From contig NW_023503374.1 of NCBI RefSeq assembly GCF_014529535.1, positions 1,488,001-1,552,000 on the forward strand: DNA of 64,000 nt, read 5' to 3'. The notes beneath the pieces were generated by a model. The model worked only from the letters and a program-made list of their open reading frames with translations. It was not told the origin of the DNA and did no database searches. Below, in pieces: positions 11,700 through 23,862 of the stretch; position 1 is the stretch's first letter; each line of letters opens with the position of its first letter. The position numbers were made by a program, and so were the translations under genes. This stretch comes from Bradysia coprophila. Lineage: Eukaryota; Arthropoda; Insecta; Diptera; Sciaridae.

Positions 11700-13997
11700 G
11701 CAAACGCTCCGACTGTTCTGATGGCTCGTTTTTCCATTTAACGACTGTGCGTCGTATGCGTTTTATAGGGTAGGTGCAATATCGAAATGGTTATTTTCAT
11801 GCATGATTCGGTGACATTTTTTTCACTGTTTCACCAGAGGCTTTTTTCTTTGGCACTAGTTACAAAAAGAAGTTGGTGGTTGCAGACCAATAAATTGTTC
11901 GAACAAAGTGATTTTTAGGAATTGTCATTTTTCTCACAGGAAGCCTTTGTTGTGAAAGAAATTGTGTTTACCTCTGGAAAAAAGCTGGAAATTACATTTT
12001 CTCCTAGTTCCATTTCCTCCCTAGTTGAACAAATAACTATTATTAGGCTCCCGATGTGTATCATAATATGTCTCATGTCGTAATTACACGTCTAGAGCCC
12101 AATAAACCACTTTGCACTCGATGTCATAAATAACCACTGCAACCAGTGCATGATGATTTATTAGGCAGAAGATTTGTGAAAGTTTTCCATTTTATTCAGC
12201 ACACTGTCTAGACTCTAAACTAAACGTTTACTTATCATTTGTTTAGGTCGTAAAGATTGTTTGTTTGTTTCTATTATTGTTATGCGTAATTTACTGGTTT
12301 TGGGTCACACACCACCGTCGTGGAGGTGACGGGACAGTAAAAGTTTCACGCAGTATTTAGGAAGTCTAGCGAGCGTTTTCCAATCAGAAACTTCAGTGGA
12401 GAAAAACAAAAAAGCACTGTCATCCGATTCAGAAAGGCCAAAAGGACACTAAACCGACTAGGACTGCGAAATCAGGTCACATTGGCATGGATCTATGCAC
12501 TCTGGGTATAGAATTTAATGAGAAAGCACAGGATCTGGCACCTGACTGCTCAATTGGTCCGAGTAAAAATGGGTAGCTATATCCTATCAATGAATATTTT
12601 TTTCAAATTCTATACAGAGAAAAGAAGCAAAAAACAGATTTGAATGTATTCCATTCACGACAGAGCGTGATCATTTTGCTCTAATTTTTAGTCATAGTCT
12701 CCAACTGAAGAGAAATAAACAAAAATTAATATTTAGGATAAAAAACGCTGTACGGTACGTTTACACAGGTGTGTAATCATTGTATATCATTAAGCAGATA
12801 TTAGATAACTCATCGTCTTCTACATGATCGTCATCGCCTGTAGTGAAAGATGGTGCCAGGGATGTTTAGATCAACAAATTACCTGCGTTGATTCATGTTT
12901 TTATGACTATTTACAATGATAAAGACACTTGATTATACAATAAATGAAGCAAACATTTCTGTGGAAACGTTAATGAATTAAAATTTAGAAAAAAAGAGAG
13001 CATCTCGGGCCGGTCTCATAAAATTAATGTCATTGTTTGAAGAAATAATCATTTCATTTCTCTTATCACTTATTTGCACTTCTGACGAAAAGTGTTTTGC
13101 TGATTAAACGATACGTACGGATGTGCGATAATATTTTGGGCGGTTCCGACTGCTACATTATTTACCTGGGAAATGACGAAATTGTTGCAAACAGATTATT
13201 TCCATCGTCGCATTGTGTCATTTTTGAACTCAATCATAAAACTTTCGTATTAAGTCTTGAAAATAGATTTTTTTTTTGCTATTTACAGTATTTTCGTATA
13301 GACTTAGACCTTTTTTCTATTCCAAATTTTAACCAACGATAAACTGAAAATTAAGGGAACGAGTGTTATTTGTTTGTATCACTACGCTCTGGTTACAAAG
13401 AACCTGAGAAAATGCAATTGCCAACTTTTTCCCCAAGGAGACACAACAAAGGATTCCGAAGTTTCAGCAGAGGGGAGAAGATAACTGTTTTACATGCTAC
13501 ATGCTTCGAAAGCCGTACTTTTCATATTTCTAGCTCTTCGTTCGACGTCTTCAGCGTGTAAAGTCCATTACAGAACTGGGCGCCTCTGAGAATGACAATA
13601 AAACGCAATTTTCACATTGTCCACTATAATAAGGATTTTCACATCGCTAGTATGAAAAATCGTTTGAAGCATCAAAATCTTTTACTTCATTAGTTTGCAC
13701 GTAGCTTTTTTTGCTATACTAAGAGAACACTACCTATAGCTCGCAGCAAGTTCTGTAGTCATGAGCGGTATAGAGAATGACCGAATACTTATGCGATTAA
13801 GTCGATTAAAACTTAATTTATGTCGCATATTTATCTGGACACAAACGAACGACTAAAGCACCTCTTATCAATCAATAAACTCCTATTATCGGATAAATTG
13901 TGGTCTTCATTATTTTGCAAAACATTTTCGTTCGACGAGTCTGGCTTTCGTTGCCTCCATAGCACTGTTTAATTAACATATTTTTAGCTGTAAAATT
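11700..13997. other. Intergenic, no gene seen
   Basis: I find no exon with plausible splice signals and family resemblance here. Short open frames (for example at 13097-13342) have low-complexity, AT-driven composition. The final part must contain the promoter of the RidA gene starting at 13998, but no clear TATA or initiator could be assigned. Confidence 0.4.
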
Positions 13998-14679
13998 ATG
14001 AATCACATTCGGGCCGTGTTTTGTGTTGCGTCCATAATTCAACTCGTTCAAGGAACCACGGTTGAAAGAAAAATTATTGTTTCTGACAAAGTACCAGCAC
14101 CACTGGCATTTTATAGTCAAGCTGTCCAAGTGAATAACGTACTGTACATATCCGGGAATTTGGGGATGACGGTTGACGGAGATTTGGTGGAAGGTGTGAC
14201 GAATCAAACAAAATTAGCGTTAGACAATATAGGACATGTGTTGGAAGCTGCAGGGATTACATTCGACAATGGTAAACGAACACGACAATTTCTAAATGGT
14301 AACAGGCACTAGTTTTTTGACCAATCAATTTTCAAAACTATTTTAGTCGTAAAAGTGACGGTTATGTTGAGTGACATTCAAGACTATGGTGCAATGAATG
14401 ACGTCTATGGTTTATGTAACGCAACGAGTCTATTCATTTTTTCTAGAAAATCATTGTTTTCCATTTGAAGATTTCAAAGACAAGGCACCAGCACGTTCAG
14501 CCTTTTCGGCTACGCTACCGCGAGAAGCAAAAGTTGAAATCGATGCCGTGGCGATGATAGGTGCTATTATCGATGTTCAAGAGCAACGAAACAATGCTCC
14601 AAGAATTAAAGGGACGCTACCGATGCTACTTGTGCTGTTAGTTCAGTGTACGGTATTTTACCAGATGGTCTTCAGGTAG
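13998..14679 (+). CDS. RIDA: RidA/YjgF/UK114-family protein with signal peptide and hydrophobic tail, 3 exons
   Basis: Exons 13998-14271, 14347-14409 and 14447-14679 join in phase 1 twice, giving 189 aa. RidA proteins are usually compact cytosolic or mitochondrial trimers of about 130-140 aa that hydrolyse reactive enamine/imine intermediates from amino-acid metabolism. The core here (about residues 26-155) shows APLAFYSQAVQVNN, YISGNLGM, VMLSDIQDYGAMNDVY, PARSAF with the substrate-carboxylate arginine (Arg129), and VEIDAVAMIG. Unusual additions are an N-terminal hydrophobic segment MNHIRAVFCVASIIQLVQG that reads as a signal peptide, and a C-terminal stretch (about 171-188) of mostly hydrophobic residues after a polar linker, as in GPI-anchored or tail-anchored proteins. 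The donor after exon 2 (GTTTAT) is weak. The start ATG precedes the signal peptide directly. Confidence 0.85.
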
Positions 14680-15164
14680 CTTACCAAAACACAATATTAA
14701 AAACGTTCGTTCATTCCATTTATTTGTTTTTATCATTTTTCCAACCAAACGAAATTCTCTGACTGAACCTTAAAACTCATCTCTATGGAACTTTCTTCTT
14801 TGAACCCTTCCCAAGGATCGGGCATGTAATTAGTGTTTACTTTTCGGTAACCGAATCAGAATCTCCTTGTAACCAAAAATGTAAAACTGACCTATCGGTT
14901 CATACATTTCTTGTTCAAAGAATGCTCGGTTTTCCTGTATCCAAATTTTTTTCGAACATTTTTTTCCGGTAACAAGAGTACCACGTATACCAAGGTTACC
15001 ACAGAATTCTTTGGGTAATAAACTAGTTTCAATTACAAATAAAATATTGACATCGCTCACAGTAACAAAATTGTGTAAGAACTTGATGCATCCTCTTGTT
15101 TCTCACATAAAACCTAATAAGGAACAAAACAAGTTTTTCCTCACCTCGAAAGCAATTAAAAAAG

Positions 15165-15236
15165 TGGATCTGCCGGGGATTGAACCCGGGGCCTCTCACA
15201 TGCAAAGCGAGCGCTCTACCACTGAGCTACAAACCC
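15165..15236 (-). tRNA. tRNA-Ala(UGC), copy 1
   Basis: The complementary strand folds into a complete 72-nt cloverleaf. The acceptor stem GGGTTTG/CAGATCC has one U-G wobble plus the G3:U70 pair that marks alanine tRNAs. The anticodon stem is CTCGC/GTGAG with loop TTTGCAT and anticodon TGC. The T stem is CCGGG/CCCGG with loop TTCAATC, and the discriminator base is A. The B box reads GGTTCAATCCC. A run of six T (15158-15163 on the complement) follows two bases past the 3' end and should terminate Pol III. Confidence 0.96.
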
Positions 15237-15541
15237 CGTACATGAACCTCTTCAACGGTTTTAATTAAGTTCAGAGTATGAATGTAATTCGATAATTTAA
15301 ACAAACCGGTAGCGGCATCTGGTTATATTTCTTCGAGAACTTAGAGTTAAAGCAAAAAAAATCGTAAATAAGTAACCTAAACATTGAAAATCCAGCGAAG
15401 CGCCATAAGCTGTTCTTTCGTCACCGAAAATACAACACACCTTTTCGATTGTTACCTTTTTATTGTTACACCTGATGAAAACTTCTGTGAACCAGATTAA
15501 GTCCAAATGTTGTTTCTCGCAATCTCACTAAATAAAAAAAA

Positions 15542-15613
15542 TGGATCTGCCGGGGATTGAACCCGGGGCCTCTCACATGCAAAGCGAGCGCTCTACCACT
15601 GAGCTACAAACCC
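15542..15613 (-). tRNA. tRNA-Ala(UGC), copy 2
   Basis: The 72 nt are identical to copy 1 about 380 bp away, with the same G3:U70 pair and TGC anticodon. A T8 terminator lies directly at the 3' end (15534-15541 on the complement). The 5' flank also matches copy 1 for about a dozen bases (TACATGAACC on the plus strand), so the pair arose by a local duplication that included flanking DNA. Confidence 0.96.
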
Positions 15614-16091
15614 CATACATGAACCCGTCGATTAATTCTCTCCAACGAATCAAAAAAATCATATCAGATTTAACGAACATACAAGACCTCTTCAATCGGG
15701 ACAATTAATTTTTCAATTGAACATTTCTTAAATATTTTGTGAGTAAAATTGTTCCAAGACAATTGACATTTGCTAAATTTATCACATCATCATAAGCCGA
15801 AATAAATAAAAATTTTATTAAAAATTGAGATTGTTATGAGTACGGTTCGGAATGTTATTCATAAACATTCTGCAAGCCTGTTAAAATAAAACGAATACAG
15901 CGACTACATGTCATGACACGACATTCACTAAATATTTTTTTATTGCTTGTTATTTCGAGCATACAGAGCGCATAAATGACAATCTGTAGACTTTAATGTC
16001 ATCAAACAAATTTCGGTAATGTGTCACATGCGGTTATTCCTTAATTAAAGAAAAAAAAAAAAACAGAAAATGCAAAATAGGAAAAAAAAAT

Positions 16092-16163
16092 TGGACTTGC
16101 CGGGGATCGAACCCGGGGCCTTTCACATGCAAAGCGAACGCTCTACCACTGAGCTACAAGCCC
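16092..16163 (-). tRNA. tRNA-Ala(UGC), copy 3, diverged acceptor stem
   Basis: Complete cloverleaf with acceptor GGGCTTG/CAAGTCC (G3:U70 retained, all other pairs Watson-Crick), anticodon stem TTCGC/GTGAA and anticodon TGC. The B box is GGTTCGATCCC. Relative to copies 1 and 2, changes in the acceptor and anticodon stems are paired or wobble-compatible, which indicates a functional gene rather than a pseudogene. A T9 run (16082-16090 on the complement) lies just 3'. Confidence 0.96.
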
Positions 16164-17036
16164 TTTACAGTGACGTGGCGTTACCGACATTCGCGAACAG
16201 AATGGTGTGTGTATTAATGAAAAATTGGTTCTCTCTCCGAAAGTTTTTATACGAAGATTATGGTTTATTTATGTGTTGAGCCACTCACACAATGCATTCA
16301 CAGTCATCAAAACAAATCTCGTTTTGGCAATCAACTCATAACAGTGAATCAAATTAGCAATCAAATCGTTATTTATCGGCAAATAATTGCTTTTTAGTTG
16401 GATATTTACATTTCTTTGCTGGATATGTCGGATAAAACGATACAACCAAAATTATACGTTTCACGTTCTTCTTTAAAAATATTTAACATCGCCCTAGGTG
16501 ACATAATACACATGCACTAACTCTTTCAGGGTATAATTTGGTATAATATGGCTAAGGCAAGGCAGGCAGTATTGAATATAAGATATCAATATAATAGAGT
16601 AAATATCAGTCATAGATGTCTTTAGATTGTAATTTTCACAATTTATTATGATGTCCTTTGCGGACCCGATTGCAATAATGGGAAACAGATGTCTAAAATA
16701 CCAAATTGAATTCTTACCAATATGTCTATGACTCGTATCCGTTCTGTCATTACTGTTTCGTGGCGTACTTCAGTCTATCGGCTTGTTTCTACAGCCAGTA
16801 ACTTTTTTTTAATGATATTTAATTAATATGGTAGAGATAGAAATGGAAAAGATGTTACTGTGGTGATAGTAGATTTTTGTCTGAAACTATTTATTTTGAT
16901 AGGTGTGATTGATTTAAGCGCGATCAATCAAATAGCCAAAACTGGCAAAAAAAAACCCGAGCCGCTTTTTAAAATTTTTGACAAGTTGGTGTACGACTTT
17001 GGCGAGATAGAAGAATGGCAGTTGGCTCCTATAGGT
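16164..17036. other. Intergenic, no gene seen
   Basis: AT-rich sequence without recognisable exons. The 5' flank of tRNA copy 3 is here; Pol III promoters are internal, so no further element is required. Confidence 0.4.
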
Positions 17037-17318
17037 TTGTTCCAAGGCCATATAAATTGTCAAATTTCATCCACACGTTCCTTATATCTCGCCACAGCCG
17101 TATCATTTCTTATCATTTCTCTGCTTATAAAGTAGGAAATATATCTCTGAGTCCCTCAATGCCTGGCGGGCATAGGCTTGTTCCGAATAACTGTAAACAT
17201 GAATTTTCACTGGCGGAACGAACACGATTTCATCCATACAGACCGGTTTTCATATAAATATTGAAGAGGTTATGTCTCTTTGGATGAAATTTGACAATTC
17301 GTATGGCCTTGGAACCAA
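17037..17318. mobile_element. Inverted-repeat (MITE-like) element
   Basis: The left arm has TTCCAAGGCCATATAAATTG then TCAAATTTCATCCA. It is mirrored on the right by TGGATGAAATTTGA then CAATTCGTATGGCCTTGGAA. Arms are about 38 bp around a 200-bp interior with no gene. A second, smaller hairpin follows at about 17350-17462 (GATACGCGGG / CCCGCGTATC with a TTTGTTTGTATGG arm). Confidence 0.65.
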
Positions 17319-17887
17319 GGCTATATACTTTGGGGAGGTCATGCAAATTCAGATACGCGGGTTACACACCACGTTTCATACAAAAAATTCACTACGCCAA
17401 ACAAATTCAATTTTGGTGAATTTGTTTGTATGGAAAAGGTGTGTTCCCGCGTATCTAATAAAATGGCAATTCTCGAGCATCATTTTGATGAATGGAATGT
17501 GGGGTCGCCAAGACAAGGAAGAGGTTCAAAATGGCGGCTGAAATTTATTGGCTATATCGATAAATCTTCACTCGAGTATCATTTTGATGAATAGATTGCG
17601 GTCTAAATTTCAGGTTAAGAGTCCAAAACTTCTAAAGATAAATTTTCTCGTAGGTCTGTTCCTGAACATCTGCCACTTTGCGACGCAGATTTTTTTGGTA
17701 AAATTTTTGTTGTTTTAAGTTGGTAAAAATTATTTGGCAGATGATGAGGAAAGCTAAGCCAGCTCGTTTGAACTAATTGGGTGTAAAATTTAATTTTTGC
17801 GTAAAGAAGCTGAAAGCGTCAACTCCAGCGATATCATTCATTTTAGAAATTGTATTTCAAAGACTGCGTCACACTTTTCTCGCAGAG

Positions 17888-18094
17888 CACGGCAGAGTAA
17901 AAGTAACCCAGGCAGGAGCGCTTGTTTGACTAGGTACCTGAATAATCTAGTAGGCCTATGTTTTTTGCGAATTAAATTTTTCAACTTATGTCAGTGTTCA
18001 TTTGAGTTCATTTTCATACAAAGGATTAGGTCCCTCATTTGACGTTTCCATAATGAACCGCTCCTGCCAGGTTTACTTTTACTCTGCCGTGCGT
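17888..18094. mobile_element. Inverted-repeat (MITE-like) element
   Basis: The arm CACGGCAGAGTAAAAGTAAC plus CCAGGCAGGAGCG (17888-17920) is mirrored by CGCTCCTGCCAGG plus TTTACTTTTACTCTGCCGTG (18059-18092). The 140-bp interior has no coding signal. Confidence 0.75.
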
Positions 18095-18513
18095 AGAGAC
18101 TTTTGTTGGGATATCACTTTGACGATGATTTACGTTTGCGTGTCCACCGAAGGAATACCAGGCCAAAGGTCCACTAAAAAGGAATTGTCCAATTTTTTTA
18201 AAAAATATATTTATTCATTACATAGGTCGTTTAAACTTTAAGTCTGTATTTTGTACATCCTAAAATTAACATCTGAATCACATTAAACACAGTCTGTTCT
18301 TAACAATAAAAATGCAATAAATCCCAATAAACTTAAAAATTAACAACAGAGAGATAAACGACACGCTTTAACTCAATATTTAATTTCTTTTCTTTAATAA
18401 ATTAACTAAACAGATCGTAGCAGAGGTAATGTCTCATCACCATCCAAAAAAATCTCTAAATTTCGCCGGGGCGGGAGATACAAAAAGGAAAACTTAGTTT
18501 TGTTCTTGTCACT

Positions 18514-21500
18514 TCACTGTTTGAATGAGAAAAATCCAGTAGGATCCCATTCACCAGTTTCCAGCGGACCGAAACTCTCGTCAAAGAACCACTCGATCGT
18601 TTTGAACAAGTGATAGAGTACACCGGACAAATTATGGCCTTCATCAGCATAAACCTTACGACGGAAAAAAACGGATTAATTGACTTCTAATGGCAAGAAA
18701 AACGGGACGCAATAACCAACCTGATGCCGGAAACCAACTCCCTGATCGATCAATGCTCTAGCCAGCATTAAAGAGTGTTGTTCATGTACAATTGTGTCGG
18801 CTGTGCCGTGAATCAGAAAGAAGTTTCTTGAATCGATATTACCGGCTCTCATCGACAGATCCGACTCTTGAAGGGCTCTTTTGTAATCATCGTTTCGTGG
18901 CATGTATCGCTCGGTGAAGAAGGAAACTGAAACGACGGAATCGTTTAGCTGTAACTTTTGTTGTGTTGTACAACGAGTAATTACCGTGATGCTCGAATGA
19001 CACTATAGGATTTATAGCCAGCGCACACTGCAGAACCCTTTGAGAATCTTGAATCAAGGTCATTGCGGCCGCATAACCACCGTATCCCCAGCCGTATGCA
19101 CAAATTCGGGTCGGATCGACGAATTTCAAATTGTCCCGCAGATACGTTAACACACCCAATTGATCTTCGATTTCCACGGAGCCTAAGCCACTTTTCACTT
19201 GCGACCGAAGGAGTTCACCCTGAAAACCACTGCCACGAGCGTCGATCTGCGCAATGATCATTGACTTTTGACTACAAAGGTACCAATTCCAGTCGATTTG
19301 ATATCTTTCGGATACGAGCTGAGAGCCAGGTGATGTGTCCCTGCAGAGGTTTAAGTAATTTCGTTGAATGATGTTCCTGTGACGCTGACAATGATTTCGA
19401 CTACTTACATATGGATGATCAATGGGAACGCCACTTCTTCCTCTTCTTTCATTCCAGGTGGAAGGAATAGACGAACCTGGGCATGAAAACCATCTTTAAT
19501 CTCCACCGACACCGTGCGAATTTGCGGTATAGCTAGCTGAGCCAAGCGACTTCGAAGCAAATCGCCATTGTGCAGAACCATGATCTTCGTCTTGGAATTC
19601 GTGTCAACCAAATAGATCGACGGAGTGGCCGGGCCCAAGCACTCCTGGACGTAGTAGGAGAAGTCTTTGCTGAAGTGAATTTTGTTGTACAGACAATTGT
19701 TGGGAATGTGGCCACCGAGCGGTGATTCGTAGTAGTCGGCTGATATATTTGCAACCGTCGAATTCGCGTTGGACATCAATCTGAAGGTATGTGCACCATT
19801 GTCGCATGTCATACAAATCGGGAGTGTAGATGAGATGAACATTCGATTGGATTTTGTGACGTTAATCGCTAAGTTAATTTGATATAAATGTCGTTGTCCG
19901 GGTACAAGTTTCGGTGTAGCCATGAAGTAGATAATTTCATTCACTTCGTCAAAACCTAAGATTTCGGTCACCTAAATGAGGAAATGTTGATCAGTCTCCT
20001 GTTACGAATACATGTCGGGCATTCACATTACCTCAAAACGACCCATGGTTAACGGTACCGTTCTCATATCGGACATAGATACAAACACTACATGCCGGTA
20101 ATAGCCGTGTTCTCCATCGCGTACTGGCAACCGTTTCAACATAAATCCTCCAATTTCGAATTCGTTTTTACCGAACTCCGTTCCATCCTTGTTCATATTA
20201 CCAAGTAGTGAAGATGCTGGAGTCGAATGTGAATGGTTTCGGTTCCGGAAGTATGCATCAGTCTTGGCGAAGATGGTTCTATCAGTTGGAAGGACCCAGC
20301 CTTTTTCGATGACATTTTCTCTGTGAATCTACAGGGAGATACGATAGGTAAAATGCACAGTCACCGTGGGTCGAAAGTCGATCATTTTTTACCTCTGTAC
20401 AGTTGAAACTTGGCGCTTGACACAAGACAGTCACGGCACTGGTTTGCTCTCTATTGGTGAATGTAACGGACAAAACTGTTGACGATAACCATATCATGTT
20501 GCCAACGTAGCTATCGTTGCAGCTGCTCGACGGAGGCTTAATTTGGATTTTGTTGATGAATTTCAGTACGGATAGGTCAACCACATAGACTGTAACGTTT
20601 GGATTGATCGACCTCTCTTTGGGATATCGAATGGATTTGACTTTGGGATATTTGTTACTGTCTCCAAGCCATGTGTATCTGCAAGAATTTCATGGCTACT
20701 TCTGCGCAGAATGATCACACCGCACTATACTCACTCATATTTTTTGACCTGACTGTCGTTGAACGACAAGAATGATAGGTACGATCCATCAGTTGAAAAT
20801 AACAGCGTATCACTCTTAAGCTCCGGTGTGTTCGAGTACAGCCAGTCAGGAATGCCATTATATATCACGCCTTCCTTCCCTGGAAAAAATAATTTGCCCG
20901 TAACTGATCGTTCTCGTGCTAATCAATTCGCCCAATAATACCCGTTGTGGTGATTCGGCACACCAAATCATTTTGCACTTTCGGCTTGTAGTATACATCG
21001 TTCTCGTAGACAAAAGCAATGGCCTGCGAGCCCGTTTTGGGATTGGTGACATGTGATCCTGGAAGAGCTTGTGACGATTTGACAGGACTATTCGGTGCCC
21101 ACAGAACATGCTGAAGTAATGGCGGATCGTTGCTTCCATCCTTCGGTGACAGTGGAAATATGTTTCTGTTCTGAACTTCGTATACTTGATACCTGTTTCG
21201 ACGCAAAATTTATTTAAAAAAAATTCTTCAATTGAAGACATTGGAGTTTGCTAACCTAGATTCGGATTGAGTACAGTCGGCTAATAGGAGAACATACTTG
21301 AGGTCCGGCGAAACTAGGAATTTTTCAGCATTCAATTGTCTCTGTCAAAAAGAAAAACCAAATTTGAATCTTGGGTACATGCACAGCACTTCTCCTAGCA
21401 TCAACATAGAAATATTCGGAGGCTGACGAAATCACAGTAGGCTAGGCAGTGCGTTTCTTTTGTAAAGATAAATGACTTGTTTTTAATGTATAACCTCCAA

Positions 21501-23862
21501 ATTTGACACTTGTCAATTCAGTGTTCATGCTAGGAGCAGTGCTGTGGTACACGATTTACGCGATTAATTTGCTATTTTGCTTACAAATGTTGAATTTGTC
21601 ATAAGAACTTTCGTTGTCAATGCTTCTGCATCCAGAATTGACAAACCGCCTGATGTATCCCTGAAGATCAATTCACCGTCTACATAAAGGAATGATTTTT
21701 GTATTCTCATTCCATCTATCACAACAAGGAAGACAAACTCAATTTACCATTGATCCATGTGCCATTAAACGGCCTCCAACGCAACCCATTTCCGTTTACA
21801 TCTGATAATGTTAATCGTCTTCCCCTAACTCGCGCCCCTTCATCTTCTGCAATCAATAAATTTTTATTTATTTTGTGAGAAGAAGTCCGAGGATGTACTC
21901 ACCCGGTGACAACAAAAATATCGAAAATACAATTAATCCTAAAACAGCTGCAATGACTAGAAGGGCTATAAATATTCCTCTCCAATTTCGTTCGCTTGGT
22001 GAGGATGCCACCAGTTCCTACAAAAAAAATAGAAATTCTCGGTTAATTCAGGCGAAGTTAATGTTGAATTTCAAAAAGGTTTCTTATTATGTTCAAAATA
22101 TCCTCTTGTTCTATTCTTAACCTGTTCGGAAAGGCAAAACTTATCTCGAGAAACTTGTTAAATCTGGGACTTCATTTGTGTAAATTATCACTAGTGTTCG
22201 ATACAAAATCTATTACTTCAATATTATTTACATTGATACGAGAATTCTAAAGCTCATCGTTCATTCTTGTCGTTGCTGTCGATAGCAAATGATTAGCCGT
22301 TTCCTAAAAATCAAAACGAGCACTGGCAAATTTCGTCGGCATTTATTTATTTTCAAGTTTCGGCATTTTATTTATTTTCAAGTTTAAACAGCTAAATCCG
22401 GTTCGGGAATCTATTCAGCCATAATGGAAAAATAATACAATTTTTGAAAGGAAATTTCTGTAAACAAATGAATGAGTTGTTTACATCTGCTTTTTATAAT
22501 TTCCTTAGGTGTGAAACGTGTAGAGTCATAAATTTAAATATTTTTCTCCTTCAAAGTGTTGTCGAATTCATTTTTCACCGATATTATTTATCCAATCCAA
22601 TCAATACGTTAGACATGAATTATGTGAATGAGATTCCATTTCAATCGTGTAGAGGGACTGTGGGTTATTACAATCGCTAATATGTCATATCGCTACGTTA
22701 GTAAGTCGCCGTGACGCAAGTCCTCAAACATTAAACATTTTTGTTCCATATGACTAAGGAACTGTTTTGGCTTCCCCTAACGTGTTTCAGGGTTTTCGCT
22801 AAATGTCGCTTTGGCAGCTGTAAGAGCTTTATAGGTGTCTAGCAGTGTCTTTCGACTGAGTTTAACAGGTCGATACAATCGTATGGGTCTGCATAGCTAT
22901 GTTTTAAGTAAATAGAAAGACTTGCGTCACACATTCACTGTCAGTGGTTCATTAAATGAGCGACAAAAAACGATATACGGACTGAACTACTCACACCAAG
23001 TCTGGGATCAAACATTTGGATCACGTGAAACGATTTTGATATTTTGTTTTTCCCATGATTGATTGATGGAGTTAGTACATTAGCTCATTATCTATGCTTA
23101 AAATAGCTTCCGGTTGCATGGTTTCGTAAATTTAAAGTAGCATTTTCTTCATCCAAGTATGGTCTAAGTCACCACGGAGGAAATAGTAATTTTAAAGTAG
23201 GCATCAAACGCACTAATTTTCATATGATTTTGACATAAATAATGAATGCGTCAAGGATATATCGACCGATTTTGAAGAATCTGGTTTGGTTATTTACATT
23301 TATTGGAAAAATCGGCCATATTCATTGATGGTTATTACCATACGTAGAAAAAAAAATCGGTTTTACTCATATTTGAGTGTTCACGGTCAGGCGAACCTAT
23401 TTTAGCTGATCTGACATCTATCTGGACAGTCACAAAAGATTTCCACTAAATCAGGGACTCGAAATCGACATGTTTGAAACCAGCATGAGACACATGTACG
23501 ATGTACTTGAAACGTATTGAAATTTATGAAAAGAGTATGGCATATGGCAGTAACATATGCTCACATTCTAGCCGTCTATTTCGAATGGAAACTTCAAACT
23601 GAATTTCTTGTTGAGAAGAAATATTTCTATGAAACGTATGAACAACCATACAATGCATAACACTCGAAGATGAAGTATATGGAATTGACACAGTAAATTA
23701 TGCATCTTAAGAAGTGATGTGCTTTATGCGACCCAGTGTCCCACATTTAAATATACCAACCTCTTCCTTATCGACCAATGTAACTTTTTTGATTGGTGAC
23801 GTAACAACAGCCGTCTCTTTTTTGGCAAGTCGCATATCCTTAATTCTTCTGATTTGCGACAT
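18514..23862 (-). CDS. DPP10: DPP10/DPP6-like inactive dipeptidyl peptidase, 13 exons
   Basis: Exons right to left: 23761-23862, 21903-22017, 21748-21846, 21585-21679, 21256-21341, 20942-21192, 20735-20879, 20393-20678, 20032-20328, 19409-19971, 18985-19340, 18721-18926, 18514-18654. All are GT-AG and phases close, giving 913 aa. It is a type II membrane protein of the S9B family: cytoplasmic tail 1-46, one membrane span at about 49-71, then a beta-propeller and an alpha/beta-hydrolase domain. The family's GWSYGG nucleophile elbow reads GWGYGG (763-768), so the serine is Gly765; Asp842 (HGTAD) and His874 (DEGHNL) remain. The Glu-Glu pair that binds substrate amino termini after DWxY is Ser-Asn (265-266). 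Two independent losses imply no peptidase activity. Vertebrate DPP6/DPP10 are Kv4 potassium-channel auxiliary subunits, a plausible but unproven role here. The first-exon donor (GTTGGT) is weak; see the alternative first exons. Confidence 0.93.
22711..22930. mobile_element. MITE with GTGACGCAAGTC ends in the DPP-like gene's first intron
   Basis: GTGACGCAAGTC at the left is mirrored by GACTTGCGTCAC at the right around a 196-bp interior without coding sequence. The same ends bound the foldback at 40937-41794 and occur as fragments near 42040-42056 and 42920-42940, so this is a family. It lies in the intron between exons 23761-23862 and 21903-22017. Confidence 0.7.

Noticed and set aside
15011-15268. 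Open frame containing LPGIEPGASHMQSERSTTEL
   Set aside because: This peptide is simply tRNA-Ala copy 1 read antisense. The same artefact recurs at 16070-16279 over copy 3.
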